Of a stretch of DNA of 64,000 nt, positions 1-14,600 are shown one piece after another. The notes under the pieces were generated by a model. The model did no database searches. It was not told where the DNA came from and saw only the letters and a list, made by a program, of their open reading frames with translations. Both the position numbers and the translations under genes were made by a program. Source of the stretch: Branchiostoma floridae (lineage: Eukaryota; Chordata; Leptocardii; Amphioxiformes; Branchiostomatidae). The number at the start of each line of letters is the position of its first letter. The first letter of the stretch is position 1. The stretch lies in the NCBI RefSeq assembly GCF_000003815.2, contig NC_049990.1, positions 9,563,539-9,627,538 of the forward strand. The letters are read 5' to 3'.

Positions 1-3000
1 TTACTCTTAAAATGACAAATGTGAGTTTTGAACCATTCATGGGGGAAAAAATGTGGCATTTTTTTCAATGGCTTATTGTTAAAGCCACTGTAATGTAGAA
101 GGTGACAGGAAATGATTTGCCCCCCAAATCATTCCATAATTCATGAGTTGGCTGATAAATCCCGTCTTTTCTATTTTCATTATCAGGCGTTTGCCTTATC
201 CCACCAATACTACATGGTGATATGACCTATCAGCCCACGAGTTATCTCGGTTTTGGGGGAAATCCTTCCATTTGGGGTCGATCATATCTTTGGGCGCGTA
301 ATAGCCCCTATGTAAAGCACAGCCGAAATTGCTCTTGATGTCTGAATCAAAGAGAAAAATGTTAATTTTTTGCTTAAAAGCCTCATTTTTTTGCCTCGAT
401 TTTGTACGTGCTACTTTTATTTCTTTGGTAACTAATTGTAAAAAGTGGATGGTACTTTGTAAATTGTAGCAAAAAAAAAAATCTATATACAAAGTATGTG
501 AGTGCACCAGCCGGTCATTAGGCTAACAATAAAGCTGATTTACTGAGCAGTTTAGTACTGTAAGCTTTAATTATGCATTGTGGCAATTTGGATAACCTTT
601 TGGTCAACTGTCTATACTCATTCATGAAATATATTTATCACTCTTTGGCACTGGGCAGCTCAAAATACCATATGTGCTCTTTTGGCTGCACATACCCTTT
701 TGTATTTGGTATGGTGGTTATTTTTGTAAATACCATTCTAATTGCTTTGATACAAAGGTATTGTACCTAGAAATATGATATTATTACCTTATGACTAGTG
801 AAAAGAGGACTACACATTTTTTTATACCTTACACTTCAAGTAATGTATCTTTATCTAAGTCAAGACGGTTCTGGATAAAGGAAAGCAAGACATGGTGTAT
901 TCCGTGTTGTTTTAATGACATAGCGCGGCCTGTGATTGTATCGATTTCAGGAAGTAGCATAAAACGTACAAGGAATTACAAGAGGGGCCAAGACACCGTT
1001 ATCATGGCCTTACTGGTCCTCTTCAGAATAATCACGTTTCAAGGTGGCCCATTCGAAATTGGATTAACGAAAAAGGTGCAAGGAGATAAGGATTTACGTA
1101 ATCCGCAGTGTCAGTGTTCTTGAGCAGGAAGTGAGCTTGCCGGTCATAGGTCAAAGTCTGGCGCCTAGGCCAGCTATCCGAGACTGCACGAGGACCTTCC
1201 TAACAACTACTTGGTGTGAAAAGTCAGCGCCCACCTCATTAGTGTGTGTGAAAAACTTCTTGCCAAATAAAGTGTAGTGGGAAAGATGCGATCAGGGCTT
1301 ATCTACAGGCAGGCTTGAAGAATCTAGGTTGCAGAAATGCCACTTGAAGGGGAATGAAGCGGGCAGCTGTATTTGTCAGGGTGTAAGAATGTGACTCTAA
1401 TTATTGTTGGTAGGCCCAGTCAGTTGCGTTTCCTTTGAATAAACATTGTCAGTCTGAGTGGTGTAGACCTCAACCTAATGAAAGAAAAACAACATTTAAG
1501 TATGTTTAAAGGAAAGTAGGAAGCCATGGAAATACATGGCATAATTGGTCCTGATTGAAAAACAAATTGAGCTAACAGAAAAAATAACAGTTTTAGTTGA
1601 GACAGGGTTTGGACAATCAGTACTAAGGAAAACACATAGGTTAGTGGATAGTTGTAATGTTTTATCTGAGTTCACTTGTTTTGTTGTAAGAGATAAAACT
1701 TGTTGGTTCTACTCAAGGGTGTTTACATTTCTAAAATGATAGCTTAGCCCTTAGGGAAATGTTAATCATGCAAATCAGAATAATCAAAGATCAGTGATTC
1801 AACAGGATGTTCTTTCACCACTCAAATCCTTGTGTGGGTTTTAGGGTTAGGGAGCACAGAGAAGGTTAGAAAAAGACTTGTGAACCATAGAACCCATACA
1901 GGTTTGGTGCCAAACAGAACTTACCATAGCAAGCTGAAGGTTTAGTATCAAAAAATTTCTCTTTGCCAATTGGTTGAATTTTCTCCTAGACTTCGTGGAG
2001 TCTGTATTCATTGAAGAAGCAGTAGCAACTCTAGAAACTGCTGATTTGACTTGTAAAAAGAACACAAGCATTTGAAGGAGTCCATCTGAAAGTTAGAACT
2101 CTTCCACAAATAAATGTTTCAGTTGTGCGGGTGCAAAGCATAAAACATACTTTCAGTGTCCACAAACATTTGATAAGAAAGTATTTCCAAGAAAGAGTGA
2201 CTCGCAGTAAAACACAGGTGTGTTTTATCAATGCAAATTCTAGTGCCTAGAAAAATTGGACCACATCCTAAGTTGGGCTCTTACCAAATTGAGCTTCAAA
2301 TCATGAGAGTAAGCTATTCTGGCAGCTCAGCCTCAAGTCCTTGACATCTGCACCCAAATTTGAAACATTGCCAAATGCTATGGCCAGATGGTAACATTTG
2401 CCATGTTTCTGATCAAGTAGAAAGGACTTGAGTGTGTGGGTTCCCATAGATAGGACATTAGCTAATCGGAATTGCAAGAAGATAGTGCTAGCTACTTGAA
2501 CACACACGTGTGCACTTGTGGTTTATCTGAAGTTCTTCCAGTGTGGCACGTTTTGTTGTGGACGTGGGAGATTGTATAAACAAAGAAATTATATTACTGA
2601 AGTGTCTGTGACCGCTCTGGAATTATAAATAGCAGAAGAGGTTATGTCCTGGCCAGATGCTATTTTGGACAACATGAAGAGTTAACATGAAATTATGTAA
2701 GGTCCAAAATTGACTGAGAAACCAATGTTTGGTTTGGTGATAGTAAGGTCAGCTACAAAGAAATGAGACCAACTGACAAGATAGCAGGAGCCAAAGAGGT
2801 CAGGTTTTTGTGTCATCATAACTAGGGGTGGTATGTGGGGGGAGTTATAATTGTACTCCCCACACTAAAGATACACCAGGCCCGCTAAGGGGAGAATTTT
2901 GGATATGGGATTTAAACATTTGTATGTTTGCAATGTAAAGAATGTTAGGTGGACCATTCTGCACAGATAATCTCTGCTGTAGGTAATGTGTGCCCTCGGG

Positions 3001-5285
3001 CTATAGGTGTCGTCGGAACAATGGCGATAATGCACGTCCGCTTTGGCGACAAAGGACAGCCACCGGCGACAAACGGCGCAGTTTAGCCCACAGCAGTTCG
3101 TCGCCGTACATCGTTATTTGGTATTGTCACATCATAAAGGATATTTCAGGAGGTAGGAGCTTACCCCAAATCATAGGACAAAGCTTACAACAGAGGGAAG
3201 GTGATTTCAGTGTGAGGAAACTTCCGAAAGAGATCCTTCCCCTGATAAGGTTTTAAGGAATCTTTTACTATTATTGTCTTTTTAGGCAAAACAGGGCTAA
3301 TTGCAGTCCTTAAGGGTAGTGGCTTAAGATGTAGGACAATTCCCACACTTAAAAGATTCCCACACGTCTAAAGTATCTTAGAATAATTTTACTTCCTATG
3401 AAATGCCCCCCTCCCCCAAACCCCACTTCTTTTGACATCACAATAATGCATACCAAATGATTTTAGACAAAACGTTTCAGTCTGCTTGTTACATGCAAAC
3501 TGCAGTAACTACGTGATTCTGCTATTTTTCAAAAAAAAATACAGCAAGAGCCTGAAGAGGATATCTTTTTTCTTATCTGTAAAAAATAGGTCTAAAGTAT
3601 CATGACATCCCTTGAATAGTCGATTCTTAGATACCAGAAGACGTTGTTTGTGTGCTCTCCCAGAAAGGAAACAATACTAACTGGGACCGATAGAAGGCGG
3701 GTACAAAGTTTAATGTACCGTCCTGTTATGCACACACACCAGGACTTCGACCCAACTGGCATAAACAATGGTGCTGTGCTACTTCCTGGCTTTGTTTTCA
3801 TTATAAAAGGTGACTCAAATATAGCTAGGTACGATGACAGTTGCATACAGACTGTTGTTGGTACAAGATAGCAACTATGATAGAGGGTATGCTGAATGGT
3901 AGAGACAAAGCTCTGTTGGTAAACTGGTCTCCCTGACTCAAATTTGGTTCTGAAAAATCTGGTTGTACCCTTTTGTTTTGCTCTGATAAAACATAGGCCA
4001 AATTTGGGGTTAAACCATTGTATATTATAGGGTCGCCCTAGATTGACTGAAGGATTCTCACAGTTCAGTTTCTTGTTCTGATACTCAGCCTTGTACTGAA
4101 AGAACTGCTGTAAAATTTCAATGCATCCACGCTGACGACTACACACGAATTCCACTTTTTATCCCTAGTAGTTGCCCTTGCCCTTGTGCCCCCCTCCCCC
4201 CTGCTGTGCAGAAACGATAGGGCATGCAGAAGTTCAGGAGTAGCGGCTCAGATGTGGAGAGGCCACCGGCCAGGGTGCAACTGCAGCCGCCTGGTTATGT
4301 GAACCCTTGTTTTGCCTGCCATTTTGACGCCACAGGATAGCCCTGACCTCCAACGCTCAGCCCTCTTGTTTATTTGGTGACTACCATATATGGCAGGCTG
4401 TCCTGTTAAACCTTACCCCCTGGCCAGGCATGGAGAAGGCTTAGCAAAGCTCGGTAGAAAAGGTGTGGAAAGAAAGGACGTTACGATCACTCAAGGAAGG
4501 GGCGAGGAAGATTACACCTCGAGTCGAGAGAAGGGGAATTCTCTCAAGAAGGGAGAGACTGTAGGATAAAGAAAGGTCATAGAACAGAAGGCAGGAGGTA
4601 GACATAAAAAGCCACACGTCGGATGTGTCACCAGTCGGATAGAACCCAGGCATGGATGTGTCACAGGACGTCCAGGGAAGTTTTCAGTCATTAGTCATCA
4701 TATCAGATGGGTCCAGACAACCAGACTGCAAAATGCAACCCCCACTGTGTCTCCCTGTTTCTAATATTCATATATTCCATATATCAAAGTCTTTGTTTTA
4801 TAGGTTGAAAACGACGTTCATGAAAGAAAATGGTTCATATCGGTCAGTTCTGTATAGTTTATTACTTCTTCATTAGACTGCATGTGTATTGTTGAACATC
4901 TAGAAACACTTGGCTTGAAAATAAGTTTTCTCAAATATTAATTTCATCTATTCCAAATTGTTTAAACTTTCAAATGCTGCTCAGATCTCTACCTGCTGAA
5001 TTGTTGTAATGGTTTTGGTACGTAGAGAGCATTGCGAAGAAAACTACATATGACCATTGACCACAAAATCAGGATTTCCAGTCCTTTATCTGGGTATCTA
5101 GAAAGCCTTATCAGTCTCAGTAGGCATCTTCCTGCTGTTGTGGATACTGCACATTCCAGACGGCAGCTCCTCCAGCTGTACTTGATTATTGGGCGCTGGG
5201 TGAACTTGGAAAACCTCTGCTGTCAATCATGCGTTCATGAAAAGGCCATCCTGCCTAGATACTGAAATCTAAAAGGTGTGTCAGT

Positions 5286-5411
5286 TATGAATAGCCTGGG
5301 TACCATCGATTTTTACCAGGGTTCCTTGCACTCGCTGCTCTTAAAAGAATTTAGGGCAACGAGTGCAAGAAGCCCTGGTAGAAATTGGATGGTACCCAGA
5401 CTAGGTTATAA
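5286..5411. mobile_element. Short palindromic element (MITE-like)
   Basis: Two arms of about 48 bp (5286-5333 and about 5360-5411) are near-perfect reverse complements around a short loop. The outer end carries GCCTGGGTACCATC, which is also found at the ends of the hairpin at 59328-59424. Shared termini at two loci suggest a mobile family rather than a chance hairpin. No coding capacity is visible. Confidence 0.6.
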
Positions 5412-5987
5412 AGTCTGACATGATTAAAAGTACGCCAAGCTTTGATGTCGGAGGCAGATGATATGAGCTATACAGCATATCTGGCGAGATTATATGAATT
5501 ATGTATCATTATGTTTGCATGGAAAAATAATAAGGGAGATAACACGAAAAAATGGTTGTCAGGAACCAGGCTTATTTTACAAGGATTAGAGACACGCCGT
5601 TCCTTAAAGGAGGGAAGAATAGACCACAAAGGAGGCACAGAGGTGTGTCTTAGAGTAAGTCTTGTAGACAGACGCAGATTGACACGAATTCTTCCACACC
5701 TGTGCATTTGGTGACATGTCGGATCAATCGCAATCAGCGAACAACCAGGTTTACTTTGTCGTGATGTCACTGATCCACCATTACCCTCATTTGGGGATTT
5801 TGGGCTCATGTCGGAGAGGGACGGGGAGGATGCCCAATATTTAACTACGGGGGATGTTTTGGATTATCTGTTGCATCGTGATGCACATAAGCTACCCAGG
5901 AAAGAAGAAAAGCTGTATGATTTGTCCAGAATGATAACTGCCCCTCATTGAAGATTTATTTAGATGAAATTACCACATTTTTTTGCC

Positions 5988-6087
5988 NNNNNNNNNNNNN
6001 NNNNNNNNNNNNNNNNNNNNNNNNNNNNNNNNNNNNNNNNNNNNNNNNNNNNNNNNNNNNNNNNNNNNNNNNNNNNNNNNNNNNNNN
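5988..6087. other. Assembly gap (100 N)
   Basis: Exactly 100 unknown bases, a conventional placeholder for a gap of unknown size. Real sequence, possibly including an exon, may be missing here. Confidence 0.98.
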
Positions 6088-7178
6088 ATGTCTTTTTGAC
6101 TTTATTAGAATCTTTTTGTATGACTCTGTAAATTCAAACAGAACTTATAAAATCATGTCTTCTTTGACAGTAAAGGCAAAAAAGAGAATGGCATGGCAGT
6201 GGAATCAATGACATCATGTAGTAAAGTAGTATAAACAATGAACATATTGTTGTTAAGTGGGTTTCCTGTACTCAAGAAAAACATTCCGTACTAGCAGAAA
6301 GAGAGCTGTTTGGATAAGACCGACATTGGAGATAATCCAAATTCTTGAATTGCAAGTATTCAAGAAGGGCCTGGTCAAGACATTCCGTTTAGGATTTTGG
6401 GAAAAGTGATAACTTTCGAAATATAAAAAATAGTGTGTATGTACCTTAGATCCTAGTTACAGTGCTCATTAAGTTTTCCCCTACAGTAAAGTTGACTGAT
6501 ATATTACACGAGAGAAAGTTATTTTTAAAATAATATTTATCAGACTGAAAAGATACGCTATTGTCAAGTTAGTATAGTGTTGATATTTTTCAACTATATA
6601 AAACACATGTATTTGCTATTTCCAATCTAGTTCTTAGAAACAACTGGTACAGAATCCTTTATGTAGGGTTTAGTGAAACTCTTTGATGTGGAATTCTGAG
6701 GAGGAAATTGTTTACGTTCAATGTGATTCTTCACAAGAAATGGGAAAATACTCTGTGGTCATGGCTCAACAAGAATTCGGAAGTCCCCCAAAAGTGGTTT
6801 ATTTTTGGAAACCTTCCAGCCATGTGAAACATGTGCCTCCCCAGGGGGTCCTGCTGTCCCATCAGCCACTGGGGGATGACAGGGTCAGGGACAGACTGCC
6901 TCATCTGTTGCCATGGCAACCTCATCTGTTGCTATGACAACAGACACCAGCTAGGGTGGAAATTCATTATCAATGCTGATGTCATGGATCAGGACCATGC
7001 CAAAGGCCAGATTTAGGGTCATACCATGAGGGATTGTAGGGGTGGAAAGGTTATGTGAAAAAGTTGGTGTAACAATTGGGAGTTTGCAACAGTCAGGGTG
7101 GTCAGTGTCATCATAGTAGTGCAATTTTATATCCATTCGTATCCATTTCATATGTAAGTAAACAATAACATAAAAGTG

Positions 7179-7283
7179 TGAAGTAAAACAATAACAAAGT
7201 ACAAACTGAAGAAGATTTAACTCTATTTGCTAGAGACTTTGAAGTAAAACAATAACAAAGTGTGAAGTGAAGAAGATTTAATT
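7179..7283. repeat. Imperfect tandem duplication, 61-bp unit, two copies
   Basis: The string AAGTAAAACAATAACAAAGT occurs at 7181 and again at 7242. In both copies it is followed by a similar GAAGAAGATTTAA segment. Confidence 0.7.
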
Positions 7284-8456
7284 CAATGGTAGATCTACCT
7301 ACAGTTCAGGATAAGGTGATTACATTGTGATTAAAATCTTGAGGTGTTTCCAGTTTAGTTAGGATGTGTGAAATACACTCCACACTTTTCTGGGATGTAT
7401 GTTTTGAAATCATTTACATAAGAGGTTTTGAGAAGCCACATCTGAGAGTTTCACTGAATAAGACATGGTGGGAAAAAGATCACCCAGTTCCTACACTGAA
7501 AGGGTGTGAAAAATGCCTCCGTGTCAAGCTGCTAACATCAGATTATTAATTAATACAGACTTTCTGGGTTAGGAACAAGATCAGCTATCTCGCATTTTTT
7601 TGTCTTCTATTGTTCTTTTGCACATTTGTGAAATAGTGTTACATTTTGTTGGTTGGGTGGAATAAGTCTGATATTTTTATCAAATAACACAACAATGATC
7701 CTGTAACAATAGATTATGACATGGGGAGGGGGGCATATTCTATTTGGCCTTTGCAGTTCATATACATAATAGAGTTTAGTTTGTAATGAAAACAATGTTT
7801 TCAAAGTTGCAGGTTAGTTGTTCCTTCAGAATGACTGTTGGTATCCTTCCAAGAATTTTTTGTTCAGAGTTTTATTTTGTATTCAGTTCAGTTTGCTATC
7901 CTACATTTATTATTGATTATACAATGGTATGCAAAATAAGTGTTGTGTGGAGATTTGAGCGATATTGTGTTTAGTGTGAGAAAGTTTTGTAAAACACACT
8001 AAAGGAAAGAACTCATGCTGTAGTGAGTAACCAGAGCACGGCTGCCCCCGCTATTGTGTTAAACTGTTTTCTCCTTTCATACGCTCCCCTCGGTCCCACA
8101 AAATACAGCGTAGCGGGAGGCACTGCATCACAATAGTTCACCAACCAGGCCCGCCGATACTCCCTGCTTTTTCCAGTGGCCGAATTAAACTTTCATGAGA
8201 ACACACAGCAAAGAGTAACAAAAAAAGACAAATCTCTCGGGACGGCAACAGTGGCAACTACCTATTTTTTTTCTCGCCAGCACCACCCCATAGGAGAGCA
8301 TTGGTCTATTTTCAGTGTAGAGTCCATGGCATTCATAGTGATTGTGTGTGTGGTCCCAGCTACCAACAGGGGTATGGTGATTGAATAGCTTGGCAATTTT
8401 CCATGCATGACTGTGAATAATGTAATTTATTCCTTTCTTCTCTTTCTCTTCTACAG

Positions 8457-8618
8457 GGGATCAGCTGAGAAATATATGTCCTCAGGGGCAGACGTGTTGT
8501 ACGGAGGAGATGGAAGAAAAGCTTGCCTTGCAGAGCCATGTGGACTTTGAAAAGCTAGTCTCAGAAAAGACTGCATTTCTCAGAAGCACTTTTATATCAA
8601 AAACAGAAAAATTTGATG
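8457..8618 (+). CDS. GPC4/6-like: Glypican exon 2
   Basis: Acceptor CTACAG, donor GTAAGT. The frame starts at the third exon base and reads [15 protein letters not shown] and onward, the N-terminal cysteine cluster of the family. It enters with one base from a missing upstream exon and ends in phase 1. Confidence 0.9.
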
Positions 8619-11600
8619 GTAAGTCACCCCAAACACAGACACAACGCACACAGATGTAACACATGGCAGTAGGACACTTCAACAGTAGGGCTGGGAAAAT
8701 TCTTGCCTAGTTTTGATGGGGGAGTGATAAGAAAGTATGTGATAATTGGGGATGACTCATTAATACCCTCCTTTGGGATGGGTACTGTCTTAGTACAACT
8801 CTCTTCATTGTGTACAAAGCTATTATCCTAACAAAGGCACTGAAGAAACGGAAAATTGTATTTCTGAATAGAAGAAATTTGGTTAGACTTGGAGAGGATA
8901 GACTATCGGCATATCAGGACAAGCTGTGTATGGTGTGCCCAGTTCCACATAGCTAATGAACAAGGCACATACCAAGCTTGACATTTCACACAAGTCTGTT
9001 AGGTATGTCTGCGAGTGACATGAAACATGGACAACTTTTTAAGTGGGCCTTTCCTTTAATTTGGGCACTTTGTTAGGCTGTCCTTGCCAAAAAAGTCTCA
9101 TTCCAAAATGGAAACTTTGGAAATGCTTAATTTACTAAGGTGTGTGAAGTGCACAATAAACAGAAAAACAACCCCCTTTGCAATGTTGAGAAAGGATTGA
9201 TTCAACATGTTATTTCAGCCTTGTCCGAAAAATACTAACACCTAGGCACAAATGATCTCCATACATTATCTTCTGTTTCATTACCTAAAGATATACTGAG
9301 AAAGAAAACAAGCCCACTCATTTCTCAAGGCGTTGTGACGACAGCGGGTGGGCTAGCAGGATCACACCTTGGTCAGAAGTAACGCACAATAGGCAGTACA
9401 TAAAAAGGAAACGTTAATTTGTGTCCTTAATCATACACACTGTGAACAAGGCTCGATCTATGTAATTATGTAGTAAATTTTTCTTCTTGTAGAGCAGATG
9501 GTACATGTATGCTGATTATCATATGGAAATATCTCTACATAGATGCTGGGGGATGTAAAGAAATGCATGGCATCTCCCCAAACATACCGATACAGAGTTG
9601 ACAAATCATTAGAGAGAAAATTGAGTGACCCTTTCTTCAGAAAAAGACGTCATGTCATGTCAAAGCGAGATGCTTTTTTGAAAATTGGATCTCGCAAGTG
9701 ATGTGCTGTTTGATTGAAGCAGACGGTCTGCAACTTTGCAAATTGATCCAATTACGTCTTCAGACTGAATTGCAGATAACTGGCTGATAATCAACAGCAA
9801 TCAGCACCAAATTCTTCAGCACTCTGCAAGCTAAAGACAAAAGATTAAATCCCTAATTGCGGTCGTGAAAGATTTAGCAACTGCCTCTATTCATCGTCTT
9901 TGCTGTCCTTCTGCCTGTATCCTTTTGTCCAGGGTTTGCTAAATTGTTTCGCATGTACCCACAATTTATTACAGTCCATTTTCTGGCCAAGGACGTGCCA
10001 TTATGCAATATTCCAGCCAAAGGAATGGTAGTTTTTGATCATAAAAGAAATCCTTGCATCGCCTCAACTGTCTTTGTTAGCGTTTCCCAATATGACGATT
10101 TACCACTCTAATGTTTTGCTTGATCCATAGAAAGTATTCCCAGCAGCTCAGTTCCCTTTAGGGCAGCAGTCGTTATTCCAGAAGAAACGATTTGTGTAGA
10201 AAGAGACAACAAAATCGATAGGGAAAGAGTTTGATGTATTTCGTGCGTAGATATGGAACATGAATGTATTGAACACAAGTTTCAAAATGTCAACTGCAGG
10301 CAAGATGGTATGGCTTATTTCTGTTGGCCGCTTCAAATGCGATCTAGATAATAGGGCATAGTTGCCAGTGTGTCTAGATCTGAGACAGGAAAAAAGGAAG
10401 TTGCCAAAGCCAAAAGCAGGTGGATTTTGTTCACTTGAACGTAAAGTGCTACTGCTCCCAGGAAATGTGAAAAATGTGGAGTTTCCAAGCTTGGAAGAGC
10501 GACATTAGGAGAAAGAATGGTGGGAATGTGGCATTACTTCCACTTCTGTGTTCCCTTTGGTCATCTCTTTGGTTGCTGAAAAGGGAGCCAAGGCAACTGT
10601 GCAGAAAGGCACCTCATTGCAAACAAACTCAAGATTCTTTTTAGTAATGATCAGTGTCTCTCAGGTCTTTTGTGTGCTTCTTTCTTCTCAGTTCCTGGTA
10701 GGATTTGCATGTTTTTGGCAGACAAAAGAACTTGTAAAAGAATACCAGTTTAAGAAAATATGACAGAACAATTTCAATATTTCAGTGGTATTTTCAAGAG
10801 GGTATGTGAATTGTTATATGAAAATTTTAATGAATTTTTCTAGATTTTTCAGTCATAATCATCACATGAAAATACCTTTTGTATGTCCTTATGTAAAACT
10901 GAATTGTAGCCTTAAATGTGGCTAATGTTATACATTGCTGTGTGAGTTAAACCATGTGAGTTTACCCGAAAAAGAGATGACGTCAGCATTCGTGTCAAGT
11001 GTTTGTTCCAATCTTAAATGGCATACAAAAGATAAGTGGTCCCTTGTTCCCGGGAGTTTAGAAATTTTGCCCCCAAAGTCCATTAGGACCTGGCAAAGTG
11101 TGACCTGTTTTTTTGAGGGGCCGTGTTCCGCCAAGTTGTCCTGTGCGTAAGCGATAGTTCCTGCCTTTGTGTAAAAGGGTTAGCATCGGTGCCTCAGAAG
11201 CAGCGTGTATCAAAGGATGTTTCTAGTGCCCATTGTTTGGTAAAGACGCAGTTCAGGGGACCTCTTTCTCGACCAGGGGTAATGGAGAGGAAGGAATTCA
11301 GCCCCTGTTTATACGCAGGGTCCGGTTTCGGCTTGGATTTCGGCTGAGTGGAGCACGCTGCCGATCCCAGCCAGATTTCCAAGGCTGAAGACGCACTGGG
11401 GATCTTATAACCGTCCTTCCGAACTGCCAGTCTTCAGATATAGCCAGAAATAAACATCCTCGCACAACACAGCACAGCTGTCAGCACGGAATAAATATTC
11501 CTAGGGCGGAGGGCAGGGAATTCTTCCCGCGGTGTGTAAACATTGGGAAAAATTCTTGAAGGGTCTTTATAGTGACATCACTGGATACAACCCAGATTAC

Positions 11601-14600
11601 CTGCTGACAGCGTCACACGCAACTTTGTTACGCCTTGTTGATTCGGTCATCACCTGATTTTCCTGATGCTGCACATGGCTAATTCATTCCGAACACCACC
11701 CATTCCCGTCGCCTTCCCTAACTCTATTGCCGTACAAATGACATTTAGGAACTCTCCCCGAGGAATTTTTTCTGTTGCTCTTTACCTGTAACATGCTAGT
11801 CCCCAGACTTATTACGATGTGGGGGTAATAAAAGGTATTAGATGCGGTAATGTTGTTAGCGCGCAATGATGTAATGTTATGAATGATTTATTACTCTATT
11901 GCTCATCCCAATAGATTAACAAATGTCTGTATTGAGGCACCAGCAAAATTAGAGAAGCTGTGGAATAACATCTGCATCAAAACAAAGAGCTATATTTGGA
12001 AATTTATTGTACTCCATGTTGGAATTTCCCTCTATTTTGTCCACAGCAAATCAGTTGAGATCTGTTGATATTGTCAGGCTGAAAAGTTTGCCCAGTATGT
12101 GACGAATTCAAAATACTCGCCAAGAAACTATCTGTAAAATCTCGGTCAAGGATGCCCACACAACACTTAACGAGCCTGTGTTTAATTTTCGATAGGTGTA
12201 ATCTTTTGCTCGCTACCTTGGTGTGAAGTTGAATAATGAATGAAGTGAGAAGTGAAGTGACTTCTGGTGCATTGTATGCTCAGTGGGTGGGCACGTTGTC
12301 TGGGTTTCCCTGTTTGCGCTCTGCCTTTACACTTCCCGCATGAGGTAGCTTTGTGGAGATTATCATCTCTCACCTGTGGAGAGCAGGTAGGCGAGGTGTT
12401 CTTACCCTCGCTGTTACGGACTCCGTGTACGCAATAACCGCCCGCTGGTCCACATTTTGCCAGCGTACCCATAACATTACAGAAATCCCATAAACACAGA
12501 TGACATTTTGGTACAGCGACGTCCAATCTCTTTCCCTTTGGGAGGGGTGGTAATAAAAAGCTGTCCTGTAACTCCTCTTGATTTATGCTAGGGGACGGCA
12601 GGGCACATTTGTCTCTGCACTTGCTGACAATTCAATACTTGGAACAAGTGCCTGGAGGGCTGTTCTATCCTTAATGTAACCTTTAGCGAAAATTGAAAAG
12701 TATCACAGCAGCGTGGCCAATGCACCGAAAAGAGATAACGTTGCTTTTTATTGAATACACCCACGTTCATACAGTAACTATTCATCAAGCATAGATTGGT
12801 ATATTTTTATGTGCTATATTTCAAGATTATCTCTCTGAAGTGAAGGCCCACAGAAAGGAAAATCTTACATATATGGGCAAAGATCTGAACTACTTTTAAC
12901 ACACAGTTTTTTTTAATTGTTTATACTTGATAGCAGTTTTTCAAGTTTAATGATTCATTGCACTTATTTGCTCTATGATTTGAAGACAACTGTTGAAATG
13001 GTAAAACTTACACCACGTTTTCCCTTGTTTTCCAGCATTTTTCCAAGAATTGCTGGACAATGCAGAAGCGAGCTTACACCAAATGTTCGTGCGCACGTAT
13101 GGAGTGCTATACGAGCAGAACTCAGAAGTATTTACAGACTTGTTCGCAGAGCTGAAGGCGTACTACAGCGGGGCGAACCTGGACCTCCTGGAGGTCTTGG
13201 ACGACTTCTTCGCCAAGCTCTTGCAAAAGATGTTCCAACTTCTCAATGCCCAGTACACGTTTGACGAGCAGTACTTGGAGTGCGTCAGCCTGAACATGGA
13301 GGAGCTCAAGCCCTTTGGGGACGTGCCGCGGAAGCTGTCCATACAGGTCAAGAGGGCGTTTATTGCTGCCAGGACGTTCGTGCAGGGATTGCAGGTCGGG
13401 AGGGATGTGGTGACCAAGGTGTCCCAGGTAACAAGTCCTTCCTTTCTGTCTAGAAGACTTCTTCTGACGCTTGGGCAGTTCTATTATTTAAAGATTTCAA
13501 GTAGTTATGATGTAGCCTCCTTCGCAGGCTTTCTGTCTAGAAGACTTCTTCTGACGCTAGGGCAGTTGTATTATTTAAAGTTTTAAAAGTTGTTATGATG
13601 TAGCTTCCTTCGCAGACTTTTGGAGAAGCAGTGTTTATTTTTGGCAGTGCTGATTTGGGGTTTTCAACATGAGCTATAGCTTTTTAATGGAGTTGGCTGG
13701 GAGAAGGATTTTACTGCCCCAGAAATAGTCAGCAAGAATCTTTCTGTGGTTGACCATGAATATATAAGAGTACAAAACAACATGTTCTCATCATGACTGA
13801 GTGTTATGTTATTCAAATACACGCTGCATTTCATGTTCTAAGCACATAAGCCAGTCGAAAGAAACAATTGTTGACTACTTTGTTTTGACCTTCAAGTGTC
13901 TTTTCCGGGAGGAAATTCATGCATAACTTTTCCGCCAGACTGACACAGCCTAATCTTGTTCCTACGTGCAATATCCCCCGCAGAAACCATTCCGTCAAAA
14001 TCATCACGGGGAGAAATTAGACATTTACGATTGGTTAACTACTGTTACATGCGAGGTTGTAATATTCGGCATAATATTTGAAATTATATTGCCATAAAGA
14101 GAAGCAGGGAAAGTAGTAATAATGAGAAATTGTGGGTGGATTTATCTGAAATACAGAAATACTTTGTAGAAATTATAACAATTGTACCTTTTAGTTTTGC
14201 ATGAGTTGTTTTGGCATTAGAATTAAGGTAATATTTGGTGCTGTTAGAGTTATGAATATTTTGCACAGGTGATAAAATTGGCCGATTTCCCCACAGACAT
14301 GATGGCATGTGAATTTATAGCCTTGAATGATTAATGCACTGGTGCATCAAACGCTACATTGTTAAATCCGGTGAAGTAAGAATCGCAAATTACGGTGACC
14401 GTGGAAAAACGTTAACAGCTTGTGGTCGGAAAATTAGACGTTTTAACGTTGGTACGGCGTGGTAGATTGGGTGCTGAGTTCTCGGAGATTGGATACGAAA
14501 TTTGGCGTAGTGGAATGCACAACAGATGTTAAATGAGAAAGAGGGTGTGTCTGCGTGATGGGATGGGCTGATTTTCTCCATCGTTCAATCTCCGAGTGTA

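Larger units (their letters stand above)
1..8456. other. Non-coding, probably glypican intron 1
   Basis: No exon could be supported here. The first recognisable glypican exon (8457) opens in the middle of a codon, so exon 1 with the signal peptide must lie further upstream, in the gap, or unrecognised in this stretch. The open frames here are short and show no family motif. The stretch contains a small hairpin element at 5286-5411, an imperfect 61-bp direct repeat near 7180-7283, and the assembly gap. Confidence 0.6.

Noticed and set aside
3592-4155. 187-codon minus-strand frame, the longest outside known genes
   Set aside because: No recognisable domain, no splice partners and AT-rich surroundings; treated as chance, although a lineage-specific gene cannot be excluded.
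12917-13264. Plus-strand 115-codon frame overlapping glypican exon 3
   Set aside because: Shifted frame of the real exon; homology is entirely in the other frame.
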